A program made the translations under genes and the position numbers. From Pseudomonadota bacterium (GTDB lineage Bacteria > Pseudomonadota > Gammaproteobacteria > Burkholderiales > Ferrovaceae), in contig JAJZPN010000006.1 in NCBI GenBank assembly GCA_021811145.1, forward strand, positions 19,234 through 83,233: a stretch of DNA of 64,000 nt. Direction: 5' to 3'. Within the stretch, counting starts at the first letter, position 1. The number at the start of each line of letters is the position of its first letter. Below are positions 40,363 through 50,522 of this stretch, piece by piece. The notes under the pieces are model-generated. The model did no database searches. It was not told the origin of the DNA and was given only the letters and a program-made list of their open reading frames with translations.

Positions 40363-41442
40363 TCAATTTTTATTGTTTTTTTCTAAAAACTGGACAAGTT
40401 GGTCAATTAGGCTTGTTTGAATCAATAAACTATCTTGCCAAATTTGAGCATGTTCTTTGAGAATCAAATAGTTATCTAACAAATCTTGACAGTCTTTCTG
40501 AGTAATTGTCAGTCCTTTATTCCATTTTGTATGAAATGAAATAATGCTCCTTATGGCGTCAGTTACCTTCAACTGTTCACAATAACGCGTTAGAAATGCC
40601 TCTAATTTAGGCCAATGTGCATCTTCCTCTTGCGGATAAATTTGCCATATCAAGGGTTTTCCCATTAATTGAGCTCTGGCCCAAGTATCCTCACCACGTA
40701 CAAATAGTAAATCCGCTGCCATTAAATAGTCATCAAACTCAGTTTGTACAAGACGGGGTAGCCAAAGAAACGTTAGGGTAGAGTATGGATGATGTTGTTG
40801 CCAATTTTTAAGTTCTACGCTGAGTGGTAAGTCTTCAGGCACAATGATTTGGCAGACAATACCTAATGTATGCAAACTTGTTATGAAACTGATTAGCGGC
40901 GCGCTGTGATAGCAAAAGATAAATATTTTAAAAATAGTTGGTGCGTCATTATGAGGGAGAATAGTATTTCTACCTCTAACAGTTAAGTCACACTTATCCT
41001 CTTGAATCAGCCCACCGCTTGTTGTGGTAAATCCAGGATAGAAAAAATACTCCACTAAAGGAGGGTGGGGTGAAGGTTTTAAATGAAAGGATTCAATCCA
41101 ACTTTCCGCGCTTAAATGCTCAACATTAACCCATTGTGGTAACGGATGAGTCGCCTTGGCAAGTTCACTATATTCCTTGGGGAGCGTGCAACCAAACAAG
41201 CTTATAATTCGCGCTGCAGGTAATACTGTTGATGGAGAGATGGGCCACTGTTTGACTACGAATAATTGCCGATCTCTTTTATCCATTAAACTGAGAATAA
41301 GAGAGGTATCATCAATGAATAGTGTCACTCGTTGGTGTTGACGAAGTGAGAGTTGCCTACAAAAACGCAGCGCCACACCAGCATCGCCAAAGTTATCGAT
41401 AACCCGACAAAACACATGCCAGTGTGGAGATTCCTCGCTCAT
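40363..41442 (-). CDS. earP: EF-P arginine rhamnosyltransferase EarP
   Basis: EarP transfers rhamnose from dTDP-rhamnose to Arg32 of EF-P. The 359-residue protein is a GT-B glycosyltransferase with the N-terminal signature FCRVIDNFGDAGVALRFCRQL carrying the catalytic Asp residues, and a C-terminal donor site region (LLFVRGEDTWARAQLMGKPLIWQIYPQ, in part) followed by EDAH. The start directly abuts the stop of the upstream GlcG-like gene. Confidence 0.93.
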   Translation of the reverse strand: MSEESPHWHVFCRVIDNFGDAGVALRFCRQLSLRQHQRVTLFIDDTSLILSLMDKRDRQLFVVKQWPISPSTVLPAARIISLFGCTLPKEYSELAKATHPLPQWVNVEHLSAESWIESFHLKPSPHPPLVEYFFYPGFTTTSGGLIQEDKCDLTVRGRNTILPHNDAPTIFKIFIFCYHSAPLISFITSLHTLGIVCQIIVPEDLPLSVELKNWQQHHPYSTLTFLWLPRLVQTEFDDYLMAADLLFVRGEDTWARAQLMGKPLIWQIYPQEEDAHWPKLEAFLTRYCEQLKVTDAIRSIISFHTKWNKGLTITQKDCQDLLDNYLILKEHAQIWQDSLLIQTSLIDQLVQFLEKNNKN

Positions 41443-41850
41443 TTATAGTTGAGCAACAAAATCCGCGCCTGCTTGAGCAATGATGCCGTCTTGGAACGAT
41501 TGCACTCCAGATATGCCAATCGCACCGATTAATTGGTTTTGGTACACTAAAGGTAGACCACCTTCTATGGGGGTTGAACCCGTGAGTTTTAACATGACAG
41601 TACGCCCACCACTCACCGCTTCTTCTAATTTTTTCGTTGGACGATTAAATAAATAGGCTGTTTTCGCTTTTTCTTGAGAAACAACAATAGATCCTTTTTG
41701 GGTTCCGTCCATACGTTCAAGATAAATCAGATGACCGCCTTCATCAAGAATTGAGATGACCACGTTCCACTCATTCGATTCAGCTGTTTTACGTGCAGCT
41801 TCGGCGATACGCTTTGCATCATTGAGTTCAAGGCTAAAACGATTTTGCAT
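41443..41850 (-). CDS. GlcG/HbpS family heme-degrading-domain protein
   Basis: This 135-residue protein belongs to the GlcG/HbpS-like (DUF336) family: EGGHLIYLERMDG, AKTAYLFNRPT, GLPLVYQNQLIGAIGISG. Members bind heme or small ligands; the role is mostly undefined. No secretion signal. The stop codon touches the earP start with no spacer, suggesting coupling by position. The association with EF-P modification is probably operon sharing and not function. Confidence 0.85.
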   Translation of the reverse strand: MQNRFSLELNDAKRIAEAARKTAESNEWNVVISILDEGGHLIYLERMDGTQKGSIVVSQEKAKTAYLFNRPTKKLEEAVSGGRTVMLKLTGSTPIEGGLPLVYQNQLIGAIGISGVQSFQDGIIAQAGADFVAQL

Positions 41851-41933
41851 AGGACAATCCTTTCAAAAATAATTAGTTTAGCATAATCATTTTTGGCTTT
41901 TAGCGTATAGTGCGAGTTTATAAACCAACTCTA

Positions 41934-43160
41934 TTATGTCTCTTGTAGAATTTGCTCTACTAATAGTTCAGCACTGCCGGCACTCAGTGTCCAGCCAAGC
42001 GTTCCATGGCCAGTATTAAAGTAAAGACCTGTTATAGGCGAGGCGCCTATATAGGGATAGCCAGAGGGGGTGACGGGACGAAGACCCGTCCATGGATTAA
42101 TTTCATTAAAATCCAAGCCGGTTGGGAAAAATTGCTTGGTCCGTTTAACCAGAGCGTTAACGCGTTGTTGATTCAATGAATGATCCCAGCCAATAAATTC
42201 TGCCGTACCTGCAACACGTAAATAATCACCCAAACGCGATATCACAATTTTACCTTGGTCATCAGTAAGACTTACTTGAGGAATAACTGATTTATTTATG
42301 ATAGGTAATGTAATTGAATAGCCTTTTACAGGATAAATAGAGACTGATATACCCAGTGGTTTAATTAACTGCTGGGTCATCACCCCAGTACATAATACGA
42401 CACGCGAAGCAGGTAATTGTTGTTGATTATTAAGTATCACTCCTTGACAACGTTGATTGCTATACCAAAGAGAGGAGACTGAAGCGTTGTTTAAAAAGTG
42501 TCCACCTAGAGACATAAAGTGTTGGCAGAGAGACTGGGTCCATACTTTGGCATCGCCTGATGAATCATTTGGACAATAGGTTGCGCCACTAAAAGACAGT
42601 GGACTAAATTGTAAGGTCGGCTCGATAATATTTAGAGCATTAAGATCTAGGGGGTAGCGTTCATACCCTAAATCATTGACTACTTGAGCATGGTGTAAGC
42701 CACGTTGATATGCTTCATTAGAAGAATATAGATGAATTATCCCTTTATTCTGTTGTGCAAAATTTATCTGTAAGGATTGTTCTAAATTAATATGTGCAGA
42801 ACGTGATCGCATGGCCAGAGACAGTAATCGTTTTAAATTATATTGATAACGCTCTGTAGTACCCTGGCGCAAGAAAGACGTAACCCAAGCCCATTGTTTA
42901 AGATCCAATCTTAAGCGAAAAAGTATCGGTGAGGTTTCATCAAAGAGAGCTTTCAGAATATGTGGGTAAGTCTCTTTTGATGCCCAAGGCTCTACATGGC
43001 CATAAGACAATTGAGAACCATTGGCAAAAGAGGTCTCAAGTGCGGCTTCACTGTTTTGATCAATGAGTGTTACCTGAAAACCGTTTTTTTGTAGATACCA
43101 TGCAGTATGAACGCCAACTACACCGGCGCCAACAACAATAATTGAAGAGGGGTCACTCAT
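41934..43160 (-). CDS. dadA: D-amino acid dehydrogenase, DadA-like FAD oxidoreductase
   Basis: DadA oxidises D-amino acids to keto acids and passes electrons to the respiratory chain. The 408-residue protein starts with the FAD-binding VVGAGVVGVHTAWYLQKNG and has the DAO-family C-terminus WTGLRPVTPSGYPYIGASPITGLYFNTGHGTLGWT in shorter pieces. The usual partner dadX (alanine racemase) is not adjacent, so the physiological substrate is not certain. Confidence 0.87.
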   Translation of the reverse strand: MSDPSSIIVVGAGVVGVHTAWYLQKNGFQVTLIDQNSEAALETSFANGSQLSYGHVEPWASKETYPHILKALFDETSPILFRLRLDLKQWAWVTSFLRQGTTERYQYNLKRLLSLAMRSRSAHINLEQSLQINFAQQNKGIIHLYSSNEAYQRGLHHAQVVNDLGYERYPLDLNALNIIEPTLQFSPLSFSGATYCPNDSSGDAKVWTQSLCQHFMSLGGHFLNNASVSSLWYSNQRCQGVILNNQQQLPASRVVLCTGVMTQQLIKPLGISVSIYPVKGYSITLPIINKSVIPQVSLTDDQGKIVISRLGDYLRVAGTAEFIGWDHSLNQQRVNALVKRTKQFFPTGLDFNEINPWTGLRPVTPSGYPYIGASPITGLYFNTGHGTLGWTLSAGSAELLVEQILQET

Positions 43161-43233
43161 ATTTTTAAAGACAATGGGTTAGGTTGAGAGTTCAGAGATT
43201 AATTGTAGCAAACACCAAAATTTCTGGGTCCGT

Positions 43234-43239
43234 TATAAT
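43234..43239 (+). promoter_or_regulatory. -10 element upstream of ppa
   Basis: TATAAT 30 bases before the ppa start, with no good -35 at normal spacing. The ppa Shine-Dalgarno AGGGTGGAG is strong. Confidence 0.45.
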
Positions 43240-43268
43240 AGATGTTTTTTTAAGGGTGGAGAACGACC

Positions 43269-43796
43269 ATGATTTTAGATCGTGTGCCAGCAGGTAAAGA
43301 TGTACCAAATAATGTTAACGTCATTATTGAAATTCCAATGAATGGTAGTCCTATTAAATATGAGTTGGATAAAGAAACGGGTGCAATGTTTGTAGATCGT
43401 TTTATGTCGACTGCAATGCACTATCCATGTAACTATGGGTATATTCCACAAACATTATCAGAAGATGGCGATCCTGTTGACGTACTTGTCATTACGCCTA
43501 TTCCATTGATTACTGGAGTAGTCGTTCGTTGTCGCCCTATTGGGGTATTAAAAATGACTGATGAGGCTGGAGTAGATGCCAAGTTACTCGCCGTACCAGT
43601 AACCAAGTTATGTAATCTCTATGATGCAATTCAACAACCAGAGGATTTACCACCGTTAACCTTAAAGCAAATCGCTCATTTCTTTGAGCATTATAAAGAT
43701 CTTGAGGCAGGTAAATGGGTTAAAGTTGATGGCTGGGAAGGGCCTGAAGTGGCTAAGGCAGAAATCTTGGCAGGTGTTAAAAACTATAATAAGTAA
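43269..43796 (+). CDS. ppa: Inorganic pyrophosphatase, family I
   Basis: Ppa hydrolyses pyrophosphate in the cytosol and pulls biosynthetic reactions forward. The 175-residue enzyme carries the family signature DGDPVDVLV with its metal-binding Asp residues, YPCNYGYIP, and [19 protein letters not shown]. Length and order match proteobacterial hexameric Ppa. It stands alone, between divergent dadA and convergent bioC. Confidence 0.97.
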   Translation: MILDRVPAGKDVPNNVNVIIEIPMNGSPIKYELDKETGAMFVDRFMSTAMHYPCNYGYIPQTLSEDGDPVDVLVITPIPLITGVVVRCRPIGVLKMTDEAGVDAKLLAVPVTKLCNLYDAIQQPEDLPPLTLKQIAHFFEHYKDLEAGKWVKVDGWEGPEVAKAEILAGVKNYNK

Positions 43797-43802
43797 ACCA
43801 AA

Positions 43803-44639
43803 TCATGTGGAGACCTGGATAGGAATGACAGGTCTCCCGTCAGGTGTTTTAGGTAGATCTTTCTTCCAGGCATGTCCATAATTGAGTTCAAGTGTAATTT
43901 GGATATCTCCGTTTACACCTTGAGGAAGTTTCTCGAGCTCAATCATCCAAGGAGTGGATCGTTTTAATAACTTAAGTCTTGATTGAGCATAACCAAGATA
44001 AGTATAGAAATCATCAATCAATAATTGATGATTAGTAAAGGTTAGAGAAAGATTTTCTCGATCCATAACAGGATGTTGAAAACCGTGATGAATTAGCGCA
44101 TCTCCCACATCATGCATATCAATCAATTGCTTTAAAAACCGTTGATGTTTAATTTGGTTAGGTATTTCTTTTAATGTATCAGGTCCAAAACTAGAAAAAA
44201 TAAATAACCCATTGGGTTTGAGTATGCGTTTCACTTCTTGTAATACTGTGTTGCCATCGACTACTGGGAGTAATAAATGGCAGATAACCACATCAATACT
44301 ATTTGATTTTATGGCTAATTGCTGCGCGTCGGAACAAAGAAAATGAAACTTATTTTTTTTTGTAATTTGATGCCAAAAAGATCTTTTTTTACCAGAGATA
44401 GATGAAAGCATCTGCCAGGATATATCAACATTCAGTAATGAGGCATGAGGGAAGCGACTCATTAGTTCTGAATTGCCCCATCCAGGTCCACTGCCTAGAT
44501 TGACGATTAAGTGAGGCGAGATATTAATAAAATCAAAATGTTCAATTAAACGCCCAGCAATATCTTGACTCCAGCTAAGAGCATGCTGAGCTTCGACAAG
44601 TTGTTTCTCTTGATTCAGATAAGTGGGTTTCCCCATCAT
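43803..44639 (-). CDS. bioC: BioC-like methyltransferase (malonyl-ACP O-methyltransferase)
   Basis: This 278-residue SAM-dependent methyltransferase has VNLGSGPGWGNSEL as the SAM loop, LNVDISWQML, and a FLFICSF-like late motif (GLFIFSSFGPDTLKEI). BioC caps malonyl-ACP so that fatty-acid synthesis can build the pimelate chain of biotin. The assignment rests mainly on its place 3 bases after bioB on the same strand; sequence alone would give only a class I methyltransferase. A matching bioH is not in the window. Confidence 0.78.
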   Translation of the reverse strand: MMGKPTYLNQEKQLVEAQHALSWSQDIAGRLIEHFDFINISPHLIVNLGSGPGWGNSELMSRFPHASLLNVDISWQMLSSISGKKRSFWHQITKKNKFHFLCSDAQQLAIKSNSIDVVICHLLLPVVDGNTVLQEVKRILKPNGLFIFSSFGPDTLKEIPNQIKHQRFLKQLIDMHDVGDALIHHGFQHPVMDRENLSLTFTNHQLLIDDFYTYLGYAQSRLKLLKRSTPWMIELEKLPQGVNGDIQITLELNYGHAWKKDLPKTPDGRPVIPIQVST

Positions 44640-44642
44640 AAT

Positions 44643-45635
44643 TTAAGCGTTTTCTGCATGTAACCCTAAGCGTATAAAGAGATCTTGATCTTTTTTAACA
44701 TCAGGGTTACCGGTAGTTAATAGTTTTTCACCATAAAAAATCGAATTAGCACCAGCAAAAAAACATAAGGCTTGATGGGCATCGCTTAATTGTTCTCGAC
44801 CTGCAGATAATCGAACTCTTGATTTTGGCATTAGAATTCTAGCGACGGCAATGGTTCTAATAAACTCAAAGGGATCTAATTCTTCTGTGCCATGTAAAGG
44901 GGTACCCTCAACTTGTACAAGTAAATTAATCGGTACAGATTCGGGTTGAGGAGACATACTGGCTAATTCATGAAGTAGGCCAGCGCGCATAGCTCGCGTT
45001 TCGCCCATCCCAACGATCCCGCCACAACATACATGCATACCCGCTTGTCTGACTGCTTGAAGAGTATCGATTCTATCTTGGTAATCACGAGTCTTGATGA
45101 TTTCCTCATAAAACTCGGGGGCGCTGTCTATATTATGATTGTAGTAATCAAGCCCAGCATTTTTTAATTTTTCAGCTTGGTGAGGCTTTAACATACCAAG
45201 AGTTGCACAGGTTTCAAGACCTAATTGTTGAACTTCAATGATCATATCAATAACTTGATCAAGGTCCTTATCCTTGGGTGAGCGCCATGCAGCACCCATA
45301 CAAAAACGGCTTGCTCCTGCCTCTTTAGCGCGTTGTGCAGCCAAGCGTACCTCTTCAATACTTAACAAAGAAGAATTTGCAACTTGTGTTGGATGTCGGA
45401 TTGATTGGGGACAGTAACCGCAGTCTTCTGGACAGCCGCCGGTTTTAACTGACAGCAAAGTGGACAATTGTATTCCATTGGCGTCAAAATGTTGACGATG
45501 AACAGTATGCGCCTTAAACAACAAATCATTAAAGGGTAGGTTAAATAACGCTTCAATATCAACACGACTTGGAACTTTGTGTTGACTGGTTACGGACTTG
45601 GTGGAGGATAAAGGCATATCAACTAACTGTGTCAT
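44643..45635 (-). CDS. bioB: Biotin synthase
   Basis: BioB is the radical-SAM enzyme that inserts sulfur into dethiobiotin. The 330-residue protein has the cluster motif C68-x3-C72-x2-C75 ([13 protein letters not shown]), [23 protein letters not shown] and the C-terminal [20 protein letters not shown] 45635 was chosen over an upstream TTG (45674) because AAGAG lies in front of it. No BirA operator could be recognised upstream. Confidence 0.95.
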   Translation of the reverse strand: MTQLVDMPLSSTKSVTSQHKVPSRVDIEALFNLPFNDLLFKAHTVHRQHFDANGIQLSTLLSVKTGGCPEDCGYCPQSIRHPTQVANSSLLSIEEVRLAAQRAKEAGASRFCMGAAWRSPKDKDLDQVIDMIIEVQQLGLETCATLGMLKPHQAEKLKNAGLDYYNHNIDSAPEFYEEIIKTRDYQDRIDTLQAVRQAGMHVCCGGIVGMGETRAMRAGLLHELASMSPQPESVPINLLVQVEGTPLHGTEELDPFEFIRTIAVARILMPKSRVRLSAGREQLSDAHQALCFFAGANSIFYGEKLLTTGNPDVKKDQDLFIRLGLHAENA

Positions 45636-45793
45636 ATTCAACTCTTTTGGCAAAAACTTCACACATATTGTCAAATATTGATCAATTTGTCCATGTTATT
45701 AACATTTTTGGTGTCAGTATAGAAACGGGTTGTATTGCAGTAAAAAATAATGTTTTAATGGGTCTCTTTTTCTAATAGTCTACAGTTATCATC

Positions 45794-46261
45794 ATGTTTG
45801 ATCTCATTTTATATCAACCTGAAATTCCACCTAATACAGGAAATATAATCCGTTTATGTGCGAATACGGGCACCAAATTACATCTCATTAAACCATTAGG
45901 TTTTCAATTAGATGACAAACAATTAAGGCGCGCAGGATTAGATTATCATGAGTTTGCGAGTTTATCTCTTTATGATGATTGGCAACATTATCGAAAAACC
46001 CATCCACAACAACGTATTTTTGCATTAACAACCAAAGGTAGCGGACAAATGCATCGTCATCAATTTGTTAGTGGTGATGGGTTTTTAATGGGACCTGAAA
46101 CCAGGGGGCTACCGCAAACGATTCTTGATGAATTTGAGCCTAATATGAGAATTCGCTTACCAATGGTGCCTGATAGCCGTAGTTTAAATTTATCCAATGC
46201 AGCAGCAGTAATTGTTTACGAAGCATGGCGTCAAATTGGTTTTAGTGGCGCGCAAAATTAG
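45794..46261 (+). CDS. trmL: tRNA (cytidine(34)-2'-O)-methyltransferase TrmL
   Basis: TrmL methylates the ribose of the wobble base in tRNA-Leu isoacceptors. The 155-residue SPOUT protein has the N-terminal [20 protein letters not shown] and the knot motifs [11 protein letters not shown] and [28 protein letters not shown]. It overlaps convergent gpsA by 4 bases. Confidence 0.95.
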   Translation: MFDLILYQPEIPPNTGNIIRLCANTGTKLHLIKPLGFQLDDKQLRRAGLDYHEFASLSLYDDWQHYRKTHPQQRIFALTTKGSGQMHRHQFVSGDGFLMGPETRGLPQTILDEFEPNMRIRLPMVPDSRSLNLSNAAAVIVYEAWRQIGFSGAQN

Positions 46262-47241
46262 ATTTCTAACTTAGGCTCTCTATTAAGTAATGACTCTAAG
46301 GCTTGGTGGGCAGTGATTTGTCCATGCAGTAACGCTTCCACCATTCGGCTAATGGGTAAATCAACTTGGTAAGTGTTGGCTAGATTAACTACTTCGAATG
46401 CAGCGCCTACCCCTTCTGCGACATGTCCTAGTTGTTTTAAGATAACCTCTAAATGTTGTCCCTCTGCTAAAAATTTACCTACCCGGTAATTGCGCGATAG
46501 AGGACCAGTAGCAGTTAAAACCAAGTCGCCAAGACCTGATAGTCCCATAAAGGTTTCACTTTTACCACCCATAGCAACACCAAGACGACTCATTTCGGCA
46601 AGACCACGGGTAATTAATGCAGCTCGGGCATTATGACCTAATGACAAACCATCACTTAATCCTGCAGCGATAGCCATGATATTTTTCATGGCACCAGCAA
46701 TTTCAACACCAATTACATCTTGGCTGCCATATAGACGTAAGCGTGGGTGGTGAAGCGCTTGCATCAGGTGTTGTGTTAATTCAATATCATTTGATGCCAG
46801 GGTCACAGCAGTAGGTAAGCCTTTTGCGAGCTCTTGAGCAAAGCTTGGGCCGGAGATAACGGCGCAAGGGTATTTTTCTCCTAATATTTCTGCCGCAATC
46901 TGATGTGCTAATAAACCTGTTTTAGGTTCAAATCCTTTGCAAGCCCACAATACTGGATTATGAATAAGAGGTTGTAAAGTTGTTAAAACAGATCTCAACG
47001 CTGCAATTGGTGTGGCGACAAGTATTAAGTCAGTCTCATTAATCGTGTTTAAAAGATCATCGCTTAGCTTTAGTGCTGTAGGAAGAGTGATGCCTGGGAG
47101 GTAGGTTTCATTGACATGAGACTCCCTCATGTTTTGAATAGCATTACTGTCTCTACCCCATAGAGTCACTTTATGCTGTTGGGACAAGTGGATCGCTAAT
47201 GCGCTTCCCCATGCCCCATGACCTAAAACAGATATGTTCAC
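46258..47241 (-). CDS. gpsA: Glycerol-3-phosphate dehydrogenase [NAD(P)+]
   Basis: GpsA reduces dihydroxyacetone phosphate to glycerol-3-phosphate for phospholipid synthesis. The 327-residue enzyme has the dinucleotide motif [33 protein letters not shown], the catalytic Lys in [13 protein letters not shown], and [16 protein letters not shown]. It follows secB by 2 bases in the widely conserved rhodanese-grxC-secB-gpsA operon. Confidence 0.96.
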   Translation of the reverse strand: MNISVLGHGAWGSALAIHLSQQHKVTLWGRDSNAIQNMRESHVNETYLPGITLPTALKLSDDLLNTINETDLILVATPIAALRSVLTTLQPLIHNPVLWACKGFEPKTGLLAHQIAAEILGEKYPCAVISGPSFAQELAKGLPTAVTLASNDIELTQHLMQALHHPRLRLYGSQDVIGVEIAGAMKNIMAIAAGLSDGLSLGHNARAALITRGLAEMSRLGVAMGGKSETFMGLSGLGDLVLTATGPLSRNYRVGKFLAEGQHLEVILKQLGHVAEGVGAAFEVVNLANTYQVDLPISRMVEALLHGQITAHQALESLLNREPKLEI

Positions 47242-47243
47242 GG

Positions 47244-47711
47244 TTATTGTGTTATCTGGGCACTGTCAACTTGGTCAATTTTATTTGCATTATTGCGTTG
47301 TTGGTAAAGTGCTTCAAAATTAACTGGATTAAGGATAACAGGAGGAAAACCAGCACGGACTACCAAGTCAGAAATAACTTCTCTGAGGTAGGGGAATAAC
47401 ATATTAGGACAGGTCACATTAAGCACAATATCCATGTCTTCTTGAGGGAGGTGCTCAATACGGAACACACCACCTTGAGTCGCTTCAACAAGAAACATGA
47501 CTTTATCTTTCAACTTGGCAGTAACTGTTACTTTAACTGTTGTATGGTAAAGACCGTTCTCTAATTGGTTATGCTGATTTGAGAGCTCAACTTGTAACTG
47601 AGGGGTTTCTCTTTCTAAAAAAATCTGTGGAGCATGAGGTATTTCAAGAGATGCATCAACTACATAAAATTTTTCAACAGCAAAAACAGGTTGGCCAATT
47701 GCGTCTGACAT
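47244..47711 (-). CDS. secB: Protein-export chaperone SecB
   Basis: SecB keeps preproteins unfolded and passes them to SecA. The 155-residue protein shows the family start (VFAVEKFYVVDASLEIPHAPQIF in parts), GVFRIEHL, and CPNMLFPYLREVISDLVVRAGFPPVILNPVNFEALY-type C-terminus in parts. Length and operon position fit. grxC is 13 bases upstream. Confidence 0.97.
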   Translation of the reverse strand: MSDAIGQPVFAVEKFYVVDASLEIPHAPQIFLERETPQLQVELSNQHNQLENGLYHTTVKVTVTAKLKDKVMFLVEATQGGVFRIEHLPQEDMDIVLNVTCPNMLFPYLREVISDLVVRAGFPPVILNPVNFEALYQQRNNANKIDQVDSAQITQ

Positions 47712-47724
47712 AGTTATATTTCCA

Positions 47725-47982
47725 TTAAGATTGTAAAAGTGGAAGGAGCTTACCTGATTTGTCTAAAGCGACTAAATCATCATATCCTCCAACATGGGTG
47801 CTACCAATAAAAATTTGCGGGACAGTTCGGCGTCCAGTTATTTCCATCATCCGTGAGCGTTCTTCTGGATTGGCGTCAATTTCAATTTTTTTAATTACGT
47901 CAATCCCTTTGCTTTTGAGTAATCGCTCAGCCATTACACAATAGGGGCAATATCCGGTGGTATACATCACCACATTACTCAT
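47725..47982 (-). CDS. grxC: Glutaredoxin 3
   Basis: GrxC is a glutathione-dependent disulfide reductase. The 85-residue protein has the dithiol active site CPYC (Cys12/Cys15), GRRTVPQIFIG with the cis-Pro, and GGYDDLVALD for glutathione binding. It is second in the operon with a rhodanese gene before it and secB after it. Confidence 0.95.
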   Translation of the reverse strand: MSNVVMYTTGYCPYCVMAERLLKSKGIDVIKKIEIDANPEERSRMMEITGRRTVPQIFIGSTHVGGYDDLVALDKSGKLLPLLQS

Positions 47983-48001
47983 GTTAAAACTCCTTTTTCC
48001 A

Positions 48002-48421
48002 TTACTTACTTGATTTATCTATCGGTAAACTGGCTTCAATCCAGGCCGTAATACCACCTTTGAGAATCAAAACATCGTTAAAACCTGCCGTTTTAAGAGC
48101 ATTAATTGCTTTTTGTGGCACGCTACCTGCCATAGGGACGAGAATGACTGGACGGGAAATAAATCTTTTTAAATCAGCCAATTGCTCTTCGATTTGATCT
48201 AATTCTAGACGTTTAGATTGAGGGACGTGCCCTAAGTTAAAATCCTCTTGTTTGCGGCAATCAAATACCAAAGCATGTTTCTGGTTAATTAATTGTGTGG
48301 CAGTTAAGGGCGTAATGTGGTTTTGTTGCCCGATAAGTGATTGAACTTCAGGCCAAAGTACCATTAATCCGCTCGCAATAACCAGTACTACAAGGGCCAA
48401 ATGTGCAGTGATGAATTCCAA
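48002..48421 (-). CDS. Membrane-anchored rhodanese-domain protein, YibN-like
   Basis: This 139-residue protein has one N-terminal membrane segment (about 8-25) and a rhodanese domain (about 38-132; VFDCRKQEDFNLGHVPQS). The loop that normally holds the sulfur-carrying Cys reads VILVPMAGSVPQ, so that Cys is missing and sulfurtransferase activity by the usual mechanism is unlikely. YibN proteins in the same operon position elsewhere show similar loops. It heads the grxC-secB-gpsA operon. Confidence 0.85.
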   Translation of the reverse strand: MEFITAHLALVVLVIASGLMVLWPEVQSLIGQQNHITPLTATQLINQKHALVFDCRKQEDFNLGHVPQSKRLELDQIEEQLADLKRFISRPVILVPMAGSVPQKAINALKTAGFNDVLILKGGITAWIEASLPIDKSSK

Positions 48422-48480
48422 CTTTAAGTACCTTTGATTTAATGAAAAAGATTATTTTACCAGAGCAAAGCTGTTTTTTT

Positions 48481-48501
48481 GGTCAAAGTTGGTCCTTGAC
48501 C
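48481..48501. promoter_or_regulatory. Inverted repeat in the gpmA/rhodanese divergent region
   Basis: GGTCAA-N9-TTGACC lies 42 bases before gpmA, and its right arm could serve as a -35 element. A dimeric regulator could bind here. No well-spaced -10 was found for it. Confidence 0.35.
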
Positions 48502-48542
48502 TGTTAAAATACTGTATTTTGATGATAATTAAGTGATTAAAC

Positions 48543-49292
48543 ATGAAGAAACTCGTTTTATTACGCCATGGGCAGAGTCAGTGGAATGATGAAAACAGAT
48601 TTACAGGTTGGGCCGATGTTCCGCTGACCAATGTGGGGTTACAGCAGGCCACTCTTGCCGGTCGTCTTATGAAAGAGGCAAAAGTGCTGCCTGATCTGGC
48701 TTTTACTTCACTGTTGAAACGTGCCATTAAGACGCTATGGTTGTCTTTAGATGAAATGGAAAGGCAATGGATTCCTGTCACTAAAGATTGGCGTTTAAAT
48801 GAGAGGCATTATGGTGATTTACAAGGTTTGAATAAGGCTGAAACAGCAGCTAAATACGGTGAAGAACAGGTGCTTGTTTGGCGTCGCAGCTATGATACGC
48901 CACCCCCATCAATTGCTATTAATGACTCACGTTATGAAATTGCTGACCCGCGTTACGCCCATGTGTCGCGCGATGTTTTTCCACGAGGTGAAAGTTTAAA
49001 AGACACTGTAGCTAGAGTTCTGCCTTACTGGCATTCAGATATTGCTCCGGAAATTCATGCGGGGAAACAAGTACTAGTGGTTGCTCATGGTAATTCAATT
49101 CGTGCTTTGTTTAAGCATTTAATGCAAATAGATGATAAAAGTATCGTGGCAATCAATATTCCAACAGGCATCCCATTGGTTATTGAATTAAATGATGAGT
49201 TGATGGGAGTAAATCACTATTATTTGGGTGATGCTGAAGAGGTAGCAAAACAGCAACAAGCAGTTGCCTCACAAGGTAAAGCTAAAGCCTAA
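48543..49292 (+). CDS. gpmA: 2,3-bisphosphoglycerate-dependent phosphoglycerate mutase
   Basis: GpmA interconverts 3- and 2-phosphoglycerate in glycolysis. The 249-residue enzyme has the phospho-His motif [35 protein letters not shown] and the second His in [15 protein letters not shown]. It begins the gpmA-envC-ctpA-moeB series, a common proteobacterial order; envC starts at the very next base. Confidence 0.96.
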   Translation: MKKLVLLRHGQSQWNDENRFTGWADVPLTNVGLQQATLAGRLMKEAKVLPDLAFTSLLKRAIKTLWLSLDEMERQWIPVTKDWRLNERHYGDLQGLNKAETAAKYGEEQVLVWRRSYDTPPPSIAINDSRYEIADPRYAHVSRDVFPRGESLKDTVARVLPYWHSDIAPEIHAGKQVLVVAHGNSIRALFKHLMQIDDKSIVAINIPTGIPLVIELNDELMGVNHYYLGDAEEVAKQQQAVASQGKAKA

Positions 49293-50504
49293 ATGAAGCA
49301 ATATGTGGTTTTTTTGGGTGGGGTATTATGGCTATCAACGCTCGCCATGGCCTCCCCAAGGCATGATCTGAATCATGTGCAAAAACAAATCCACCAATTA
49401 AAAAAAGATCTAAATGAAACAAAGCATAATAGAGCCTTGGTTCAAAGCCAAATTAGACAGTTAGAGAAATCTATTGAGACTACGGCAAAAAAACGCTATC
49501 AATTACAATTACGTGAAAACACCTTACGTCAAATTATTGCAAAACTGGAAAAGGAAACACAGCAAGCAGGGCGCGAACAAAATGCTCATCAATCAAACCT
49601 GTTTACACTAATTCACCAACGTTACGAAGAAAGTCTTTTACCTCAATCTAATTCGGATCAACAAACCGATGCGCGATTTTGGTTACAACTGGAGTATTTA
49701 TCAGATCTCGCTCATGATCAAGATGTGGCAGCAAAACTTGCTTTACTCAAAGCCAATCAATTACAACAATTAGCAAATAAGCAGCGTGATAAGGTTAATG
49801 AATTAAAACAAGTAGAATTAACATTTCAACAACAAAGTATCGTTTTGGAGGATCAAAAAAAGAAACGTGATGCATTGTATGCTGAATTATCTAAAACCGA
49901 ACAAGGACAGCAGCAGCAACTCAATAACCTCATTAAAAACGAACAAGCGTTGACAAAACTCGTCAAGTTGCTAGAAAAAAAGGCAAAAGCCAGAAAGATT
50001 CGGCCGACCAACAAAAAGCCTAAACATATGGTCTCCCCTAATACTGGGCAAGAACAACATATTGGTAACAATACAGTTTTACCGAGTCCAGAAGAGAGTA
50101 ATTCACAATTCGCACTTCTTAAAGGACATTTACATTTACCGTTATTGGGGGAACTTGCTAATCGCTTTGGTAGTCCACGTTCTGATACGGGTTTAACTTG
50201 GCATGGCGTATATATTAAGTCAGATGAGGGGCAGCCTGTAAAAGCTGTGGCTCCTGGGCAAGTAGTGTATGCTGATTGGTTGCGAGGTTTTGGTAATCTA
50301 ATCATTATTGACCATGGTGCGGGTTATATGAGCTTGTATGGTGGTGCGCAGGCGCTATTAGCAGGCGTTGGACATGAAGTCAAAATGGGGGATACCATTG
50401 CGACAAGTGGACGATCGGGCAGTAATCCTCAAACCGGGATATACTTCGAATTACGTTATCAAAGTAAGCCATTTGACCCAATGAGTTGGGTTGGCGGCCG
50501 TTAA
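49293..50504 (+). CDS. envC: Murein hydrolase activator EnvC
   Basis: EnvC activates amidases at the division septum. The 403-residue protein has a signal peptide (about 1-20, ending AMA), a long coiled coil (about 25-235) and a degenerate LytM/M23 domain (about 280-403). The second metal motif HxH is replaced by FELR and the HxxxD site is incomplete, as in EnvC proteins that activate but do not cut. It follows gpmA with no spacer and precedes ctpA by 18 bases. Confidence 0.92.
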   Translation: MKQYVVFLGGVLWLSTLAMASPRHDLNHVQKQIHQLKKDLNETKHNRALVQSQIRQLEKSIETTAKKRYQLQLRENTLRQIIAKLEKETQQAGREQNAHQSNLFTLIHQRYEESLLPQSNSDQQTDARFWLQLEYLSDLAHDQDVAAKLALLKANQLQQLANKQRDKVNELKQVELTFQQQSIVLEDQKKKRDALYAELSKTEQGQQQQLNNLIKNEQALTKLVKLLEKKAKARKIRPTNKKPKHMVSPNTGQEQHIGNNTVLPSPEESNSQFALLKGHLHLPLLGELANRFGSPRSDTGLTWHGVYIKSDEGQPVKAVAPGQVVYADWLRGFGNLIIIDHGAGYMSLYGGAQALLAGVGHEVKMGDTIATSGRSGSNPQTGIYFELRYQSKPFDPMSWVGGR

Positions 50505-50522
50505 TTAAATAAGAGGGATGTT

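Noticed and set aside
45636..45793. BirA operator between bioB and trmL
   Set aside because: No pair of half sites resembling TTGTAAACC/GGTTTACAA at proper spacing was found.
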